A DNA stretch of 64,000 nt from Hetaerina americana (Eukaryota; Arthropoda; Insecta; Odonata; Calopterygidae): assembly GCA_022747635.1 (NCBI GenBank), contig JAKTNV010000003.1:93784790-93848789 (forward strand), in the 5' to 3' direction. Below, piece by piece: positions 35,474 to 48,729 of the stretch. The position numbers and the translations under genes are program-made. The notes under the pieces were generated by a model. The model was not told the DNA's origin, did not search any database, and saw only the letters and a program-made list of their open reading frames with translations. Position 1 is the first letter of the stretch. Each line of letters starts with the position of its first letter.

Positions 35474-36398
35474 CAGGGGCTGTCCCAAAAAGTAAATAAA
35501 GCGATTTTTTCTGGCGAAGTGGACGAATGCAGTGGGACGATTTGTGGCGGGGAAAAATGGTGAGAGCTCTTGGAAAAGCAACACGGCCCGCGTCAGTTGT
35601 CTGGGGGCCGTTACAGTCTGCGAATCGCTGCCGTACTGAACCCCTGTTCGAGGGTTGCGTCATAAATTCACGATTCCACTTTCCGTGGAGCAATGATATG
35701 CGATAAAATTTTGTATTAAACTCAGGGCTTCGCCTTGGAGACCATGACCATGGCTAAGGATTCTTATGGAGATGGAGAGATGTCCCAAATGATGGTTTTT
35801 TGCTTGAACAGGATGTTATGGGAGGGTAACGATGAGACTGGCGATGAGGAATGCCCTGAAAATTCATCTAAAACTCAGTGTGATGAAAATTTGCAAAAAG
35901 GGAGACACATGCTCAATTCTGATTGGCCCCTAAATGTCAGGATTTTAGCAGAGTGCAATATTCAGAAAACTATAGTGCATTAAATTCTTACAGGATATTT
36001 AACCATTAGAAAAGTGTGCCTAGATGGTCTCCAATGTGCTGTCGGAAGATTGCTTGTTTGACAATCTTGCCTTGGACCTCTTGGAACACTGTGAAAGTGA
36101 CCCGAATTTTTTACAATAGGTGGTTACTGGTGACGACTTATGGGCCTTTGAGTACCATCCAAGTACAACCCCTTTGAGTACCATTTTGAACCAATGGATT
36201 ATGTCATACATGCCACGAAGAGATGCCTTAACGAGGGTTCTGTTGATGCCTTGCAAGAAGTGTACCAGAAGCGTGGTAGAGGCGCTGACATCGGTGTACT
36301 GGTGCACAAGAGTGCTGTTTTGAAGAGTTTTAGTAATTTGCACTTTGCTCCAATAAAGTTTTCCGATTTATTCTCCTTATTTTTTGGGACATACATTG
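35474..36398 (+). mobile_element. Second mariner-family remnant with inverted repeats and TA flanks
   Basis: The left end, after TA at 35472, reads CAGGGGCTGTCCCAAAAAGT. The right end is an imperfect complement (CAATGTATGTCCCAAAAAAT on the minus strand), with TA at 36399. At about 925 bp the element is shorter than a full mariner. The coding region survives as fragments. At 35735-35983 there is a helix-turn-helix half with DSYGDGEMSQ, a WEGNDETGDEE motif, LNSDWPLNVRILAE and TIVH followed by a stop. At about 36123-36160 VTGDDLW carries the first catalytic Asp codon at 36132-36134. At 36194-36340 a C-terminal tail remains. The HxNAPxH and SPDL motifs are missing. Stops and frame breaks show it is dead. 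Confidence 0.75.
35735..35983 (+). pseudogene. Mariner transposase N-terminal half (decayed)
   Basis: An 82-codon open stretch within the element at 35474-36398. The order of motifs (AKDSYGDGEMSQ, then EGNDETGDEE, then LNSDWPLNVR, then IQKTIVH) matches the DNA-binding half of mariner transposases and parallels the copy at 14454. The GRPS linker has been lost to substitutions. A stop follows TIVH directly. Further transposase codons occur downstream in other frames. Confidence 0.7.
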
Positions 36399-36671
36399 TA
36401 GAAATTCGTAAATTATTCTATAATTACTTAGAAAATCCATGAGATGACGCCCGTAGCATCGGAAAAGGCTTGCTTTCAGTAAGCATCACATCTTACCAGA
36501 CTTTTGTTTAAGCTTCATTTCCATAGTCAGTTAAAGCAACAAATATTGTTTATTTAGAAAAATGGAAAAAAATATTTTCGTGCGGTGATAAAACAATTCT
36601 GTATAAAGGGTTAATACTAAGGCTTAAAGGAGCTCATGACATGTTTGCTCCTGTGTTTGCAACTGTTTCCA

Positions 36672-36960
36672 ATTGAGTAAACGAGTTGAAACGTGGCAGC
36701 ACTTCCACAAATGAAGCGCATCGTTCAGGACGGCCAGTGGAAGTAACTTCCTCCGAAATAATTGACAAAATCCACGTTTGGCTTTAAGGGATCGACGAAT
36801 CAATGTTCGCGAAATAGTTGAGGCCAAAAGCATGTCACAAGGTACAGTGTTTTCAATTTTGCTCGGGAAATTGAAAACATCTCGGCAAGATGGGTGTCGC
36901 GTTTGCTCTCAGTGGAGAATTGTGGGTCGGGTTCGGAGGCTGATTTGACACCTTACTGTC
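36672..36960 (+). pseudogene. Third mariner transposase fragment, different subfamily, frameshifted
   Basis: Translation gives ELKRGSTSTNEAHRSGRPVE followed by EIIDKIH (36684-36770). A frame change then gives LRDRRINVREIVEAKSMSQG and TVFSILLGKL (36781-36870), and a second frame change gives ISARWVSRLLSVENCGSGSE (36878-36950). These are consecutive motifs of mariner transposases: the GRP linker, the second helix-turn-helix, and the SARWVPRLLTVENK-like region. An in-frame stop precedes the first part. No inverted repeats or catalytic core were found nearby. The motifs differ from the copies at 14454 and 35735, so this is an independent, older insertion lying about 270 bp from the second element. 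Confidence 0.75.
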
Positions 36961-39900
36961 GCACCGGTAATTGGCACATCATACCCCAGACTGCCCTCGA
37001 ATGTTTTTTAATACTTGATTTCATACTTTGCGTGTTTTTGAACTTATATGCCAACACGAATTGTTAGAATGAAACCAGAAAATTAATAAAATCAACAACA
37101 CTGAAATGATTGTATATTCAAGATTTAGTACGCAAGAAATGTTTTCTTTACTAAAAGCTCTTTAAAATACTCTTTCGTAAGTTATAATAAATTACAGTTT
37201 TATTTTCTTGGGTGATGCTTTAAGTAATTCATTAATATCTGATGCCATTGCTTAAAAGTAAATAGCAAGGAAATTGCAAATAAAAGCTTCAGATAAAAGT
37301 AAAGGAGGATTCACAATTTTTAGATGATTAACCTTATTAAAGAATGGAGTTACGACACATTTTTTTTGCTCTACTGAAAAATTTGGGATCCTCAAAATTT
37401 AATTAAATATCTACGTTTCAATAATAGAACGATGCCATTTAATTTCGATTCGTACCATTATTCCATGAAAGATTCTCTAAATATAATTGAATTTATTTCT
37501 GAACAATAAGGGAAAAATTATTTTACAAATATTTAATACAATCTAACATACATGATTTAAGGCAAAAAAGCGAGGGAGATTACGGTAAGCTGCTTCACTT
37601 TCAGACGTTGTAGATAGCAGATGTTCCCTTTCTCTTTTCTCCTTGACTCACTTGTGAGGATGGATTCATTTTTGGGCCTTGCGGAAAAAAAATCCTCAAC
37701 CCTCGGCGACCCTGGAGAAAACAACTGAGCAAATCCCAGTAAATAATTCGACAGAATAAGGAATCGTGGTCATCTTGGGAAATAGAATTGAGACTCTCAA
37801 GAGGTCCAATCTCGTCTGGTGTCCATATCCCCCTCAGAGAGAAACAAGGGCGATTACCTCAAGTGAGCGATTAATTGAATCTTCTTGGATTCCATCCCAC
37901 GCTTCCCTCTCAAATCAGTAATCCTCGGAGCGCACCACCCCCTCTCGGCCCTCCCCCTCGTCCTGGTCACCCCTCCCTCTCTCATGTTCCTCCAAAATTT
38001 CCTCCCTTACTCGTTCCCACCCCCCCAGGGATTAATCCGATTTCTTCCGCAAACACAATTCTATTTCCAAGCGGCTTAATCCATTGCTTTCCTTCGTTCT
38101 TTCTTTGACGGTTGGGTCCTCCCATTTGTTAAGTCATTGCTTACTTAAATCATCAGGAAGGAGGTTTGGTGGTGACCTTGGTGACTAATTTCACTGGGCA
38201 ATTCCCAGGGAAAACTCAACTCCACGCAAGTTGCGAAGGATTTGAATTTAGTTTCGAAATCCAGGCCAACTTGGAGGCTAACTCAACCATATCATGATCT
38301 ATTACCATATTCCCCGTATGTATAGCATTTCAAACTCGTTGGTAGGAATGGTGTGTAAAGTAGATCCATCCCTAACTTCACGCAAGCACGAAAGCGAGGG
38401 AAAATTGAGAGAAAAGAACATACTTTTTATCTCCCGTTCGTCGGAGTTGTAGTCCAACGACTTGAACTTTAGTCCGATTTCAGTAGTCATGGTGACGCGA
38501 CTGGAAACATGAATCCGATTCATTTTTTGTGACTTGAGAATATTCTTTTGACTTGCTACTTTCTTAAAGAAAATATGGTGAAAAAATTTTATAATTCCCC
38601 TGTCGTTCGTAACTACATTGTGGAATACGTACAAATGCTTATTAAACCCATAGGGTGAGCTTTAGGCTTACCATGCCAAATTGCTCTGAGTAATGCCCTT
38701 AATAAACGTCATATTCATAGGTTTGAATAATTAATGCTACCACGCAACAATTCGACTTGACATTCAACTTGGAACTTGGCTCCAAAGTTAACTTTTAGGG
38801 ACTAAAGACTTAATTTGAGATTTTAACTGGAATGGCTTAAGACTCGACTTGGTCTTGAAAAGGAGGACTTTAACCAACACTGTCACTCATAAAATCCCTC
38901 CACAAAGGAGGAGGGATAAAAGTAGGTAACGCATGCTAAGATACATGCATAGTGTTTAAAGCGAAATAGATGCTGTCACACTGGAGTAATAATTATTATT
39001 ACAAAGTTGGATCCGTTGCATTTAGGGTTTGTATATTTATTTTGGGAAGTGACTCGGGAAGCGTTAGGAGCTATACGAACCGTTTATTAACGGCTGAAAT
39101 CGAAACAGACGATACATATCACCAGAAAACAAGCATGGATATTTGCCATACCTGCGAGTAACTGTCATCTCTAAATAGAAAATAAACAATACGCACTCCA
39201 GAAATCGTGATCTAAATAGAACGGGAAAAAGAAGTCATTTTTTTCAACGAATAAACATTAAAACATACAAGCTTGAAAATTATTCATTGAAAATGACTTT
39301 TCTCATATACGGTTGATATATTTTTTATTTTAAAAAAGATTATTTCACCGAACAATAGTATGCAAATGCAACGACCGTAATTGGTATCACGACTAATTTT
39401 TCGCAATATCAGCAAAGGGAAAATTAAGCAACGAAAGTTCGTCGCTTCCAACAAATTAATTTACTGAATTACTTTCGGCGAAAATCGAGGTTTTTTTAAG
39501 ATCAACACAATTTTAAACAAATTTAATGCTAAATAGTTTCTATTTAATCGAATACTCGTTAACAGTTGGGTAAAATTAAAAAAAATAATGCGCTAGACTT
39601 GTGTAATATCTATATATCTACACGCATATGAACAATGTTTGAAAAGCATAGAATTTCACGTGGTTACTGATATTTCTCGGTGAAATATGTTAAAAATATT
39701 TTGAGGACTAGGAATACTATCAAAGACATAAAATGAATTCACAATAATTCACAAGGATCTCTAAAATCATCACAATTACTCAAAAATGTTTTCCTTAAAA
39801 ATGAAAAATAAAACATTCAAACACGTATTATATTGCTTTTTCGATTAGAAATTTAAAGCATATGTCATGGCAGTTTTAAAAAATTGTTAACAACTTTATT

Positions 39901-40309
39901 AAGTGGACGAAATTTTGACATTCAATGAATGGCCCTAAATCTAGGTTGGTAAATGAATGTGTCATAAAATTTGATCACGCAATGATATTGTTAAATAAAA
40001 AAGCATCTACGCCTCTCTTTAAGTTGGAAGAATTTTCTTTCAGAAGGATGAAAACAACATGATCATTTTGACATGCTTTTTTCGACGCATGCTGTCGGTT
40101 GCTAACTAACCACGCCATAATACGCAATTATTCCCACGAGGGAGGCAATTAATGGTCGCCATTCAGTGAACGAGGTACAGTCACGGATGCTTCCCGCTGA
40201 TGTTTTTCGAAGCCCGCTGCCATCCTTCACTCACCATGCATGTAGACTAGGTGCGATGTTAGTTGTGCTACGAGGTTCAAGGAAGCAGGGTTTATCTCTT
40301 AATTCAAAC

Positions 40310-40790
40310 GACCTTGGCGACGTCTTCGGGGACGGGGAGGAGGAGGGAGAGATTGGCTGGGAGGGGACAGGCAAGAGGGCGAGAGGGAGGGAGTACTGAC
40401 AATGAGGGGAGTGGAGAGAGATGCCGGAGAGGGAGAGAGGGGAGTCGGGGGATGGAGGCGGCAGCGGAGGGCGGTGGCTGAATTGCCCTTTGAGGGTGAG
40501 GGGAGAGGAGGCACGACTGCTGACATGGTGGAAGAAGACGACGCGGTTGAGTGATAGACCCTCGTTGACGAGATTATCAAGGGGCGGGGGAGGACTGTAG
40601 TGGAGAGAGAGTTTGGGTGAGGAGGAGTTCCCCCTGGGCCTCTTACCGCTCCACGTCTCTTCCAGCTCATTCAAAGCCCAGGGGGACGATATAGCGCGAC
40701 CAAGGGCGCGCCCCCGTGGTGTGGGCGTGGTTCGGAGGAAAGGGGGGGGGGCTGTGAAGGGTTGAAAGGAGCGAGCGGCGCCAAAACAGT
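40310..40790. other. GC-rich, purine-skewed island
   Basis: The plus strand is dominated by GGGA/GGAG runs with many GGG tracts, including a G run at about 40742-40751. The long minus-strand opening (40231-40674) is Pro/Ser-rich for that reason. A promoter role is possible but unproven. Confidence 0.5.
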
Positions 40791-43037
40791 GATGCCGTAC
40801 TCGAGTTTTGAAAACCTACACAGGACTATTACGAGAATTCAGGGGCTCGAGAGGTGGTGTACTATCGGTCGATGACCCGAACCAATTCTGTGCCATTCTA
40901 GTTCCTTTTTTATTCCACTTAAAAATATCTCCCGAGAAACGTCTTAGAAGCACGAGAAAACGATGCGTCATACATCGTATTCGTGCCGGAATAGTCGAAA
41001 CCATTAAATGTCTAGGAGAACAAAAGGAAACGATTTCTCGCGAGGATTATCTATATTTTAATCTGAAAACATGAAACACTCGGCAAATGCTGTTTTTACG
41101 GATATCAATGCAGACGGTTGAGCGAACGGAATAGGGATTTATGAAGCCCTCGAATATATCCAATTAATCCACGCGTACGAAACACCCGTGAACGTGTATC
41201 ACTCGTGCTATTTCCTTAAAAAACCATATATTTTCAGTAAACCATGCTCCTGACTTTAAATCATTCGCATTGAGCCGCGGAAAACTGCACACCATATGGG
41301 GGCGTTATGTTTAGCAGGAGCTTGGGAATGGTTTGTAGCCCATCAAACACAACCCGTTGGGAGGATAAACACAAGCATTATAAATTGGCCAATTGCCAAA
41401 TGAATCATCGCTTCCACTACTCCGCCGCGCTAACGAGAGGAATGAGTCAGTTCAGTCACCCGATTCCATCCATCAGTTCCATCCTCCCAGCGGAAAGCTA
41501 GACACAGCGGCGTCAGCCGGCCTTATTATTGAGGGTGAGCGCGGGGCGTCGACTCCACTTAATCGGATGGAACCATCAAGAAAAGAAGATCTAACCCGCC
41601 TCAATGTTGACGTTTTCCAGAGAGAAAGAGGTAGGGGAATCTTCCAGCCAAGTTCCATCTCAATTGTGGGTGTTGCCGTGACTTTATTATGGGCCTTGCA
41701 TCGACCAAAGGGAAGGGAGCATGGAGCGTGGGTGGAAACTCGTCGTCTCGCGACAAAAGGCCCATCAAATTTCTGAGCACGGACACTCGGTAGAAATAAC
41801 GTGATCAGGATTTTTATAGCGTTTTTAAAGAAGTGACAGATTTAAATGTCTATACGCACCTTAGCTTACCAGAAAAAATGCCAAATAAACTTTCCAAAAT
41901 TTAAAGCATAACAGCGCTGAGTACTTAAAGAGAATATTTGACATGAATCAATCAAAAACAGCTTTCATCAGCAATAAACATGACATTTTTACGAAAAACT
42001 TTCCTAGGCAGGGAAAAAATTTATATTTACTATTTATCTTCAAATGTGGCGTACCGAAGCATTTAAATATGCTTTAATAACATTTCAATAAATAATTTGC
42101 AGTGCGCTACGGTTGATATGAGACTGCAGTTTGTACTTAACACTTACACAAGGTGAACTGCACCGAGCGGACTCGAATCCTTTTCCTGTAGTACAGTTTT
42201 TTCAATCCCAAAATGGGTATATACATGTATATGTGTATGTGGTTTATGGCCTCGTATAACCTAATCCGCGGGGGAGACTTAAAATACTACCTTATTTCAC
42301 TTCTTGATCGTAAACTTAAATGCAATTAGCCGAATTCTTATTGGTGCTGGGGAAATGAAAGAGAAAGAGCCCATTAAATCTTATGCCATCGTTAATATTA
42401 ACGATCGAGTTTATCGGGCATTGTCCAGGTAAAACTTTGGACAAGAATTTGATCTGTAAAAAGTTCAAGATTGAATATAAGGGAAGAGAATGGTTGAGGT
42501 TTTATTCAGTTTTGCACAAATCGTGTACTCCGACGGAACATAATATAATGCATTTCTTATTCAACTACATAATACACCACAAGCCGCCGCATAGGCGTGC
42601 GGCGAGGGCTTTTAGATCACCAGTAATGCATGCACAATAATTACACCTCTACACATACTAGTATATCAGTTCGATCATACAATCTAACCAAGTTGTTCAT
42701 GCGAGAGAAGCAACTTATAAACAGCAATAATGTTCAATAAATGGATTTTTTAATAACACGATATTCTCATGATTCGTGTTATTAAATTCTGGGAGTATTG
42801 GTGGATAATTGCGGAGTATTACAAAATCTGTGAACGAAATAATTATTTTTGAAGATATGTCACTTTAACCTCGTTGTCGTCGGCTAACCATACACTGAAC
42901 TTGACCACTGAAGTGGGACAAAAATAACTTAATTACACATTATAAAGCTCTCAAGGTATATGATTACTTAGTTTACACTGTGGATAACACAATATATCCA
43001 GTCTCATTATTATTTCTCCAAATTCCACTATTGCATA

Positions 43038-43106
43038 AATTTCAACGTAACGTTTCAGAGAGTTTTTTTCAATAAGAAAAACTCTCTGAAACGTTACGTT
43101 GAAATT
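43038..43106. repeat. Perfect 30-bp hairpin
   Basis: Arms 43038-43067 and 43077-43106 are exact complements around a 9-base loop. They include CGTAACGTTTCAGAGAG and its complement. Nothing coding is nearby. Confidence 0.85.
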
Positions 43107-45849
43107 GTATTAAATAAAAAAAGTTCAATATATGTTTACATCACCTGATTCTTCTCTAGCCTATGCCCCAATCTTCTCAGAGAAAGATATTTCTTTTGAG
43201 CGTGACATAATGTGTAGGGCCTGTGGTTTTAAACTTTCCTTACTGTCTAAACTTACACAAAGACACCTATTACAATTACTAAAAACTTATAACGTTACGA
43301 CAATTGTAAAGTGGAAGCATTATTCACGATTAAACGTGGCGCTACAGGAGGAGAATTACAATGAAATGAGTTGACCAAATGGCTAATGAAGAAGTAATTT
43401 GAAGAATTGGCGAAGAAAGATGCCTAAGGCAGAAGAAGAAAAAGAAAACTGCATTGAGATCAGGCATTAGAAGTACAAAAGTTTAATGACGATTATTATG
43501 AACTACTGTGAAAGGTAAGCGTTACAGATGGAGGTAAAATATGAATAAAAAATGATGGAAAACTTTTCGGCTTAGAGATGACGAAATGAAACGAAGAAAA
43601 GAAAGGAATGAAGGGATAGGTAGGTAACAGGATAGCTTGGTAAGATTCTAAAAGTGATCTATAACGAATGTTGATGAGGCGTTTTGAAAATCACCATGAT
43701 CCTTTATTCTAGCGGCTGAGGACACTTCCCTGTAATTTATGTAATTATTACACAAGGCACCCGTTGATCGATAATAGGTATACATGAGAATAATAATAGA
43801 GAGAGTATTACACTTTGCTAGGAAATTAGCGAAATTGGAGGGGCATGATTCCTCCACCGAGGATGAGGTTCTTATCCTAGCGTCTCTGGTCTTTGAACTT
43901 AATCTTAAATTTTGCATATTAGTTAATATATGTAAAACATTCAGATATGTTGAAATATCGGTGTCTTTTGAAATCAATCGTCAACGTTATTTGCAAAAAT
44001 ATACCGATTCTCGGTCGTAAATTGCCAAAAATAATATTTCACTGATATTAATTTAAATGTCCAATACGAGAGGCCAAAAATAACTGTTACGGATGAACAA
44101 TTATGATAGTAAAAAGATTAAAACCCGTTAGTATTGTGATTAGTGTAAATACGGAAAAAATATCTAACTGGATTACAAAAACAAAACATTTCAAATTATG
44201 ACACAAGGCTTAGTGTATATATTTGTTGAATAATCCAAGGATTCGGAAAAAAAATCTGGAAAATAGATGATATACTGGAAAATAATAGCATAAAATGCTT
44301 CATAATAAAAACGTGTGATAACCGAATGTTAAAATCTAATGTTTAATAATGCCATACAGATTATTGATACACAACTTTCCAATAATGAGAGTAAAGAGAT
44401 TAAAAATTAATGCTTTAAAATCTATCCTTAATGCTCCGAGAGTTGACATTTCAATTTTAATCTCGAAAATTATTACTACATAGTAGAAAAGTAATAATGC
44501 ATATATTTTCCTACCTTAATCATTTCAAACCATAATGTGAAATCTATGTAAAAGCACAGAGGAGGTATGAGCAAAAATCGATTAATATTGATGTTAAGGA
44601 TAGGCAAAATGCAATGTTTACATACGACTAATATCGTAATGTGAAGCCTTATTTCTAATTATTAACTGTAAGTAAACATTTTTCTCTAAAAGTCGAAGAT
44701 GCAGAGATATGCTCTTGATAAATATTTTGAAAAGGCAAAGCGAAATAAACGGAAGGAGAAAAGTACTGAGAGACAAGGAAAGACCAACCACGCCAACGGT
44801 TGTCAGATAAAGGTCATTTTGATTCTCATTACCTGGTGATGAAGAACTAAAACAAATATGTCCCCAAATTCCAAGGGTAAATGAAAAATAAAAACAGGAT
44901 GTACAAATCAGTGGTTAGACGAGATAAGGGCCGTGGTCCGCAAAATTCTAAGCCATTGATAATAAAATTATTCAAAAGACAGAGGCGAACCAAATTTTTG
45001 CACGTTGATTTATAATCCATATCTTTATTTATTAATATTGTCATTTTTGGTTATACCTTCAATTAGTGTTTTTAATAAAAAGAGTGGTATCAATAATATA
45101 ACATCAAATTAGCAAACTCGAAGATCTTAAATAATAATTGCAAATTAATAAATTCACATATCCACGTTTACACGTAATTCTTGCTAAAATACTTTTCAAA
45201 CTTTTAATGACATTGCGAAGAAAATATCTTTAATGGCAGTATGAGGAATACAACTCTGTAAGTACAGGAGTAATTTGGATTATACTCATAATATGCTTTA
45301 CATATTATAATTATTCTAACTCTTGAAATATTAGAAGGAAGAGCTTGAGTTTTTTCATTACGCAGCAACCAATAATAGACTAACAATTAAAATATAACTA
45401 TGCCTATCCCATTATTGTCCGTTGGCGTGAAAATGGGATATGTGCATGCTTTTTACAAGGATTTATTTTATTAACATTAAATAGATACCAAATATTAGAA
45501 AATAGAAGACTTTTTTACTAAGCGAGCACACTTAGAGGTATTTTTATGTACATGTTCAACGAGGAAAAAATTATTTGCCAAGCGTAATGCCTGTCACAAT
45601 TTTGTGTTAATAAAATTCTATGACAATTCCTCAAGCATTTTAAACATTTTTTGCGGTTGGAGCGAAGAGACTTTTACGTCTAATTGCACTAAACGTCACC
45701 TAATTAGCAAATTCAACAACTTTTAAATGAAAATGCGCATTCCATGGCCAATTTTATCAAGGAAGAAAGAAACCAGCTGAGTGACGGGAACATCACGCAA
45801 ATAATGTCGAGCGTTTTTACATTACTTATCCGCTGACGTTTGCGTGAGG

Positions 45850-46260
45850 GTTTAAGGAAAAAATGTCGTTCGCGAATTCCTCCGTCACCGTGCTGATTCG
45901 TCTGAGTCCTCCTTGCCCTTCCTGCACTTGGACTCGCACTTCAAGACTTCTCTCTCCGCCACCACGATAACGCCCTGGGTTCTTTATCTCACCGGATGGG
46001 CAGCAAAGGAGGAAAGCGAAGAGTGAGGAGCCCGAGGAAGGCACTCCTTTGCCGCCCGCCTGTGATCTCCCACCCCTCGCCATCCTCTTCTTCCGCCCGG
46101 GTCTCCCTTCCGCTCCCCCGTCCACCCAACAACCACCGACTTCCTCCGACGAACGGAATAACACGGGATTTCCTCCCAGCAGTAGATAGTCTTTGCGCTG
46201 CCGCCATCTAAAACCCCACCCCCTGCCCTCACCCAATTCCCCTCCCCCAATCCATATAAA
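45850..46260. other. GC-rich island with a downstream TATAAA
   Basis: Pyrimidine-rich on the plus strand and ending in CCATATAAACTC at about 46251. A 136-codon minus-strand opening (45826-46236) covers it. Its C-terminal part (RRISTVTEEFANDIFSLNPH) has less biased composition and might be an exon, but no clear splice pair was found. Confidence 0.4.
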
Positions 46261-48729
46261 CTCGAAGCTGAACCGTTGCGTGCTCCTGTCCCAATTGTCT
46301 ATTTATGAGGCATGAGACAGATTTACTGCCATCATGTCGTGGAATTAACCATCACGTCATGGCCGAGTGACCCTGAGTCATTTTTAATACGATGGTCTGA
46401 TCACTTAAGGGGTAACTTTGGGATAATTTGGCTGATTTCGATTCCTTCGACAGAGTTCCTTTCTCGTACGACACATCAAACACTAATTGAAATTTTCCTC
46501 TTCTACTCTTCATCATAACTTCTCTTTTTTCATTCTTTATCCATCTGGGTATTTACATCAACCTTAAGTATAATATTTCACGAGTCTAATCGTTCTCAGG
46601 ATCTTTCACCAGGGGCACGCATCATTTAGTAAGTGGACAGAGTTCTGCAACCTATTATTCACCAGTGCATTATTTTTAACTTCATTATATAAAACTTGTT
46701 AGCTTTAGAAGTTCTTGCAATTCGATAAACTTTAATCTATTACTGGATATTAAACTCAACGTGCATGTACATACAAACCATTTTATTTTATTTACGCGTT
46801 TGTGTAAAGATTCAACTTGTAATTCTTTTCCACTCAGCCCAATGTTCAGCCACTTCTCGTTGTAGGTCTCTCTTAAATTTTCTGCTTTGGCGGTAATCTT
46901 CCTACCCCATGACATTTTGCCCTTCTAGCCTTCTATCCTTCCAGAATCATTGCGTTCCTGTCACCTATTACGATTAGACTTTCCTTTCACTAAGCTGAGG
47001 GCATCATCCATTTGTTGTTACTCTTATATTTCATTTTCAGTTATGCAGGACGATGCATTTAAATCTACACTAACCTTATGTCTAGGATCTACATGTTTAT
47101 CATGACAACGCTCAGTTGATCTGTCGTTACCCCGATAAGACGACTTAGCTCTTATTCCACTTTTCTACGATGCCGAACACTCGTATCCATGTCTTGATTA
47201 TGTCTGTATCTATCATTCCATCCAAAGATTCCCAGCTCGTTTTATTTCACAGTCTCCTGGTATGTCAATCACAAACTGTTTTTGTATTCGCGTTTCCCAG
47301 GTTTTCACCAAAAGCTGGTAAATGTGAAAAAAAGATTTTCGCTAAAGATCTTACGTTGCGTGTCACCGCTCTATCGACATTCTATCCCATGTTCCCACCT
47401 CAATAGTTACCATCCGGAGAATTGATCTGTTTTTCTTTCGAAACATTTTACGGGGAGTAATTCCATCACGCCATATGCGTGTCTGAATCTTCTAAGACGG
47501 TTTCCCCTCTTCTTTCTCTTGGTCAACTCACAAGAACGATTCCTTGAAAGTCAATCAAGACGAGAATTGGATTAACTGATGCGGGCCGAGCCACACTATC
47601 TACGCCATGGATAGTTTCTAGGGAAACTGTTACATCTTGTCAGTGGTGGCTGGTAGTTATGCTTTAGGAGCCATTTTTCTGTTTTTTTTTCTTTCCAGAG
47701 AAAACGAAAAATGATTTTTTAAAAGCCCAAAATTTTTTTTAATTCAAGAGGAATTAGAATCGGGAACTAATTCCTTCGTATTGGACGTATCTGGGAGGGT
47801 GGAAATTTAAGGAGGTGTTCTACTTTCCCACCAATATTCTCGCTAATCGTTTATGCGGATTCTCCGGGATACGTAAGCCAGTAAATTCAATCATTTTCAA
47901 CGTGTTTTCGAAAGTTTCAGCCACATAAATTATTTTGAAGAAACTACTGAAGTGGTCATGAGCCATTTTATTATTTTTTAACAAGCCTCTACGCAATTGC
48001 TCTGACGGATGACGACAGAAAGTTTTCTTTATTCGCGAAATTTATGTTAATTCAATGCTGAAATATACTATGAAGAGATATCTTCATTTAGGCGGACGCA
48101 GAATTCTAAAGCGACGCTAATTCAGACAAATGAATCTATAACCATGCACAGTAATCAATCCGAATGTCCATTTGACACAAAAATTGAATATATATACCTT
48201 GTAAAATAAATTCTAATCATGAATGCCAAAAATGCGAGTATTACGTATAACATTAGAAACGTCCAACGATTAGTAAGTGACCCAAGCTTGAGTTTTATTT
48301 GCGATATGAAATAGGAATGAATAATGCTGTATCAGGATAAAACGGTATGAGTATAGATGTAAGGAACAACAAAAGGTGACGCGCTGCCTATTTGACCACG
48401 TAACGTTCAATCATTCGGGTGTATTTTAAGCATGAATCAAGTCACGGCGTTTGTCTAACGACGTCACGAGATCAGAAAGGAACCGAAAACAGTTTCATAA
48501 ATAGTCTCTCTCCACGTTTTCTTTTTTCGAGGCTCGCACGTCACACTCATGGCGTCATTCGGAAAAACATCCCATTGATACTGTTCTTATTTCCTCTACC
48601 AGTGTTTTTCTGAGCCATTATCTAAGCCTCGGGGCGGCTGCGGGAAGAGTCGGAACACTGCCGTGAATCAACGAAAGGAAAATACAAAATTTAAAGCGAT
48701 GATAGGACGAGGCGACTCCGAAGAGAGGG

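Noticed and set aside
34685..35693. Tyr-Ile repeat ORFs on both strands
   Set aside because: Translations of (TA)n arrays.
42150..42190. Possible tRNA-like element around GCGGACTCGAATCC
   Set aside because: No second promoter box and no fold. The resemblance is short.
46685..47560. Possible antisense LINE, suggested by WGRKITAKAENLRETYNEKW on the minus strand
   Set aside because: No consecutive reverse transcriptase or endonuclease motifs could be traced through the region.
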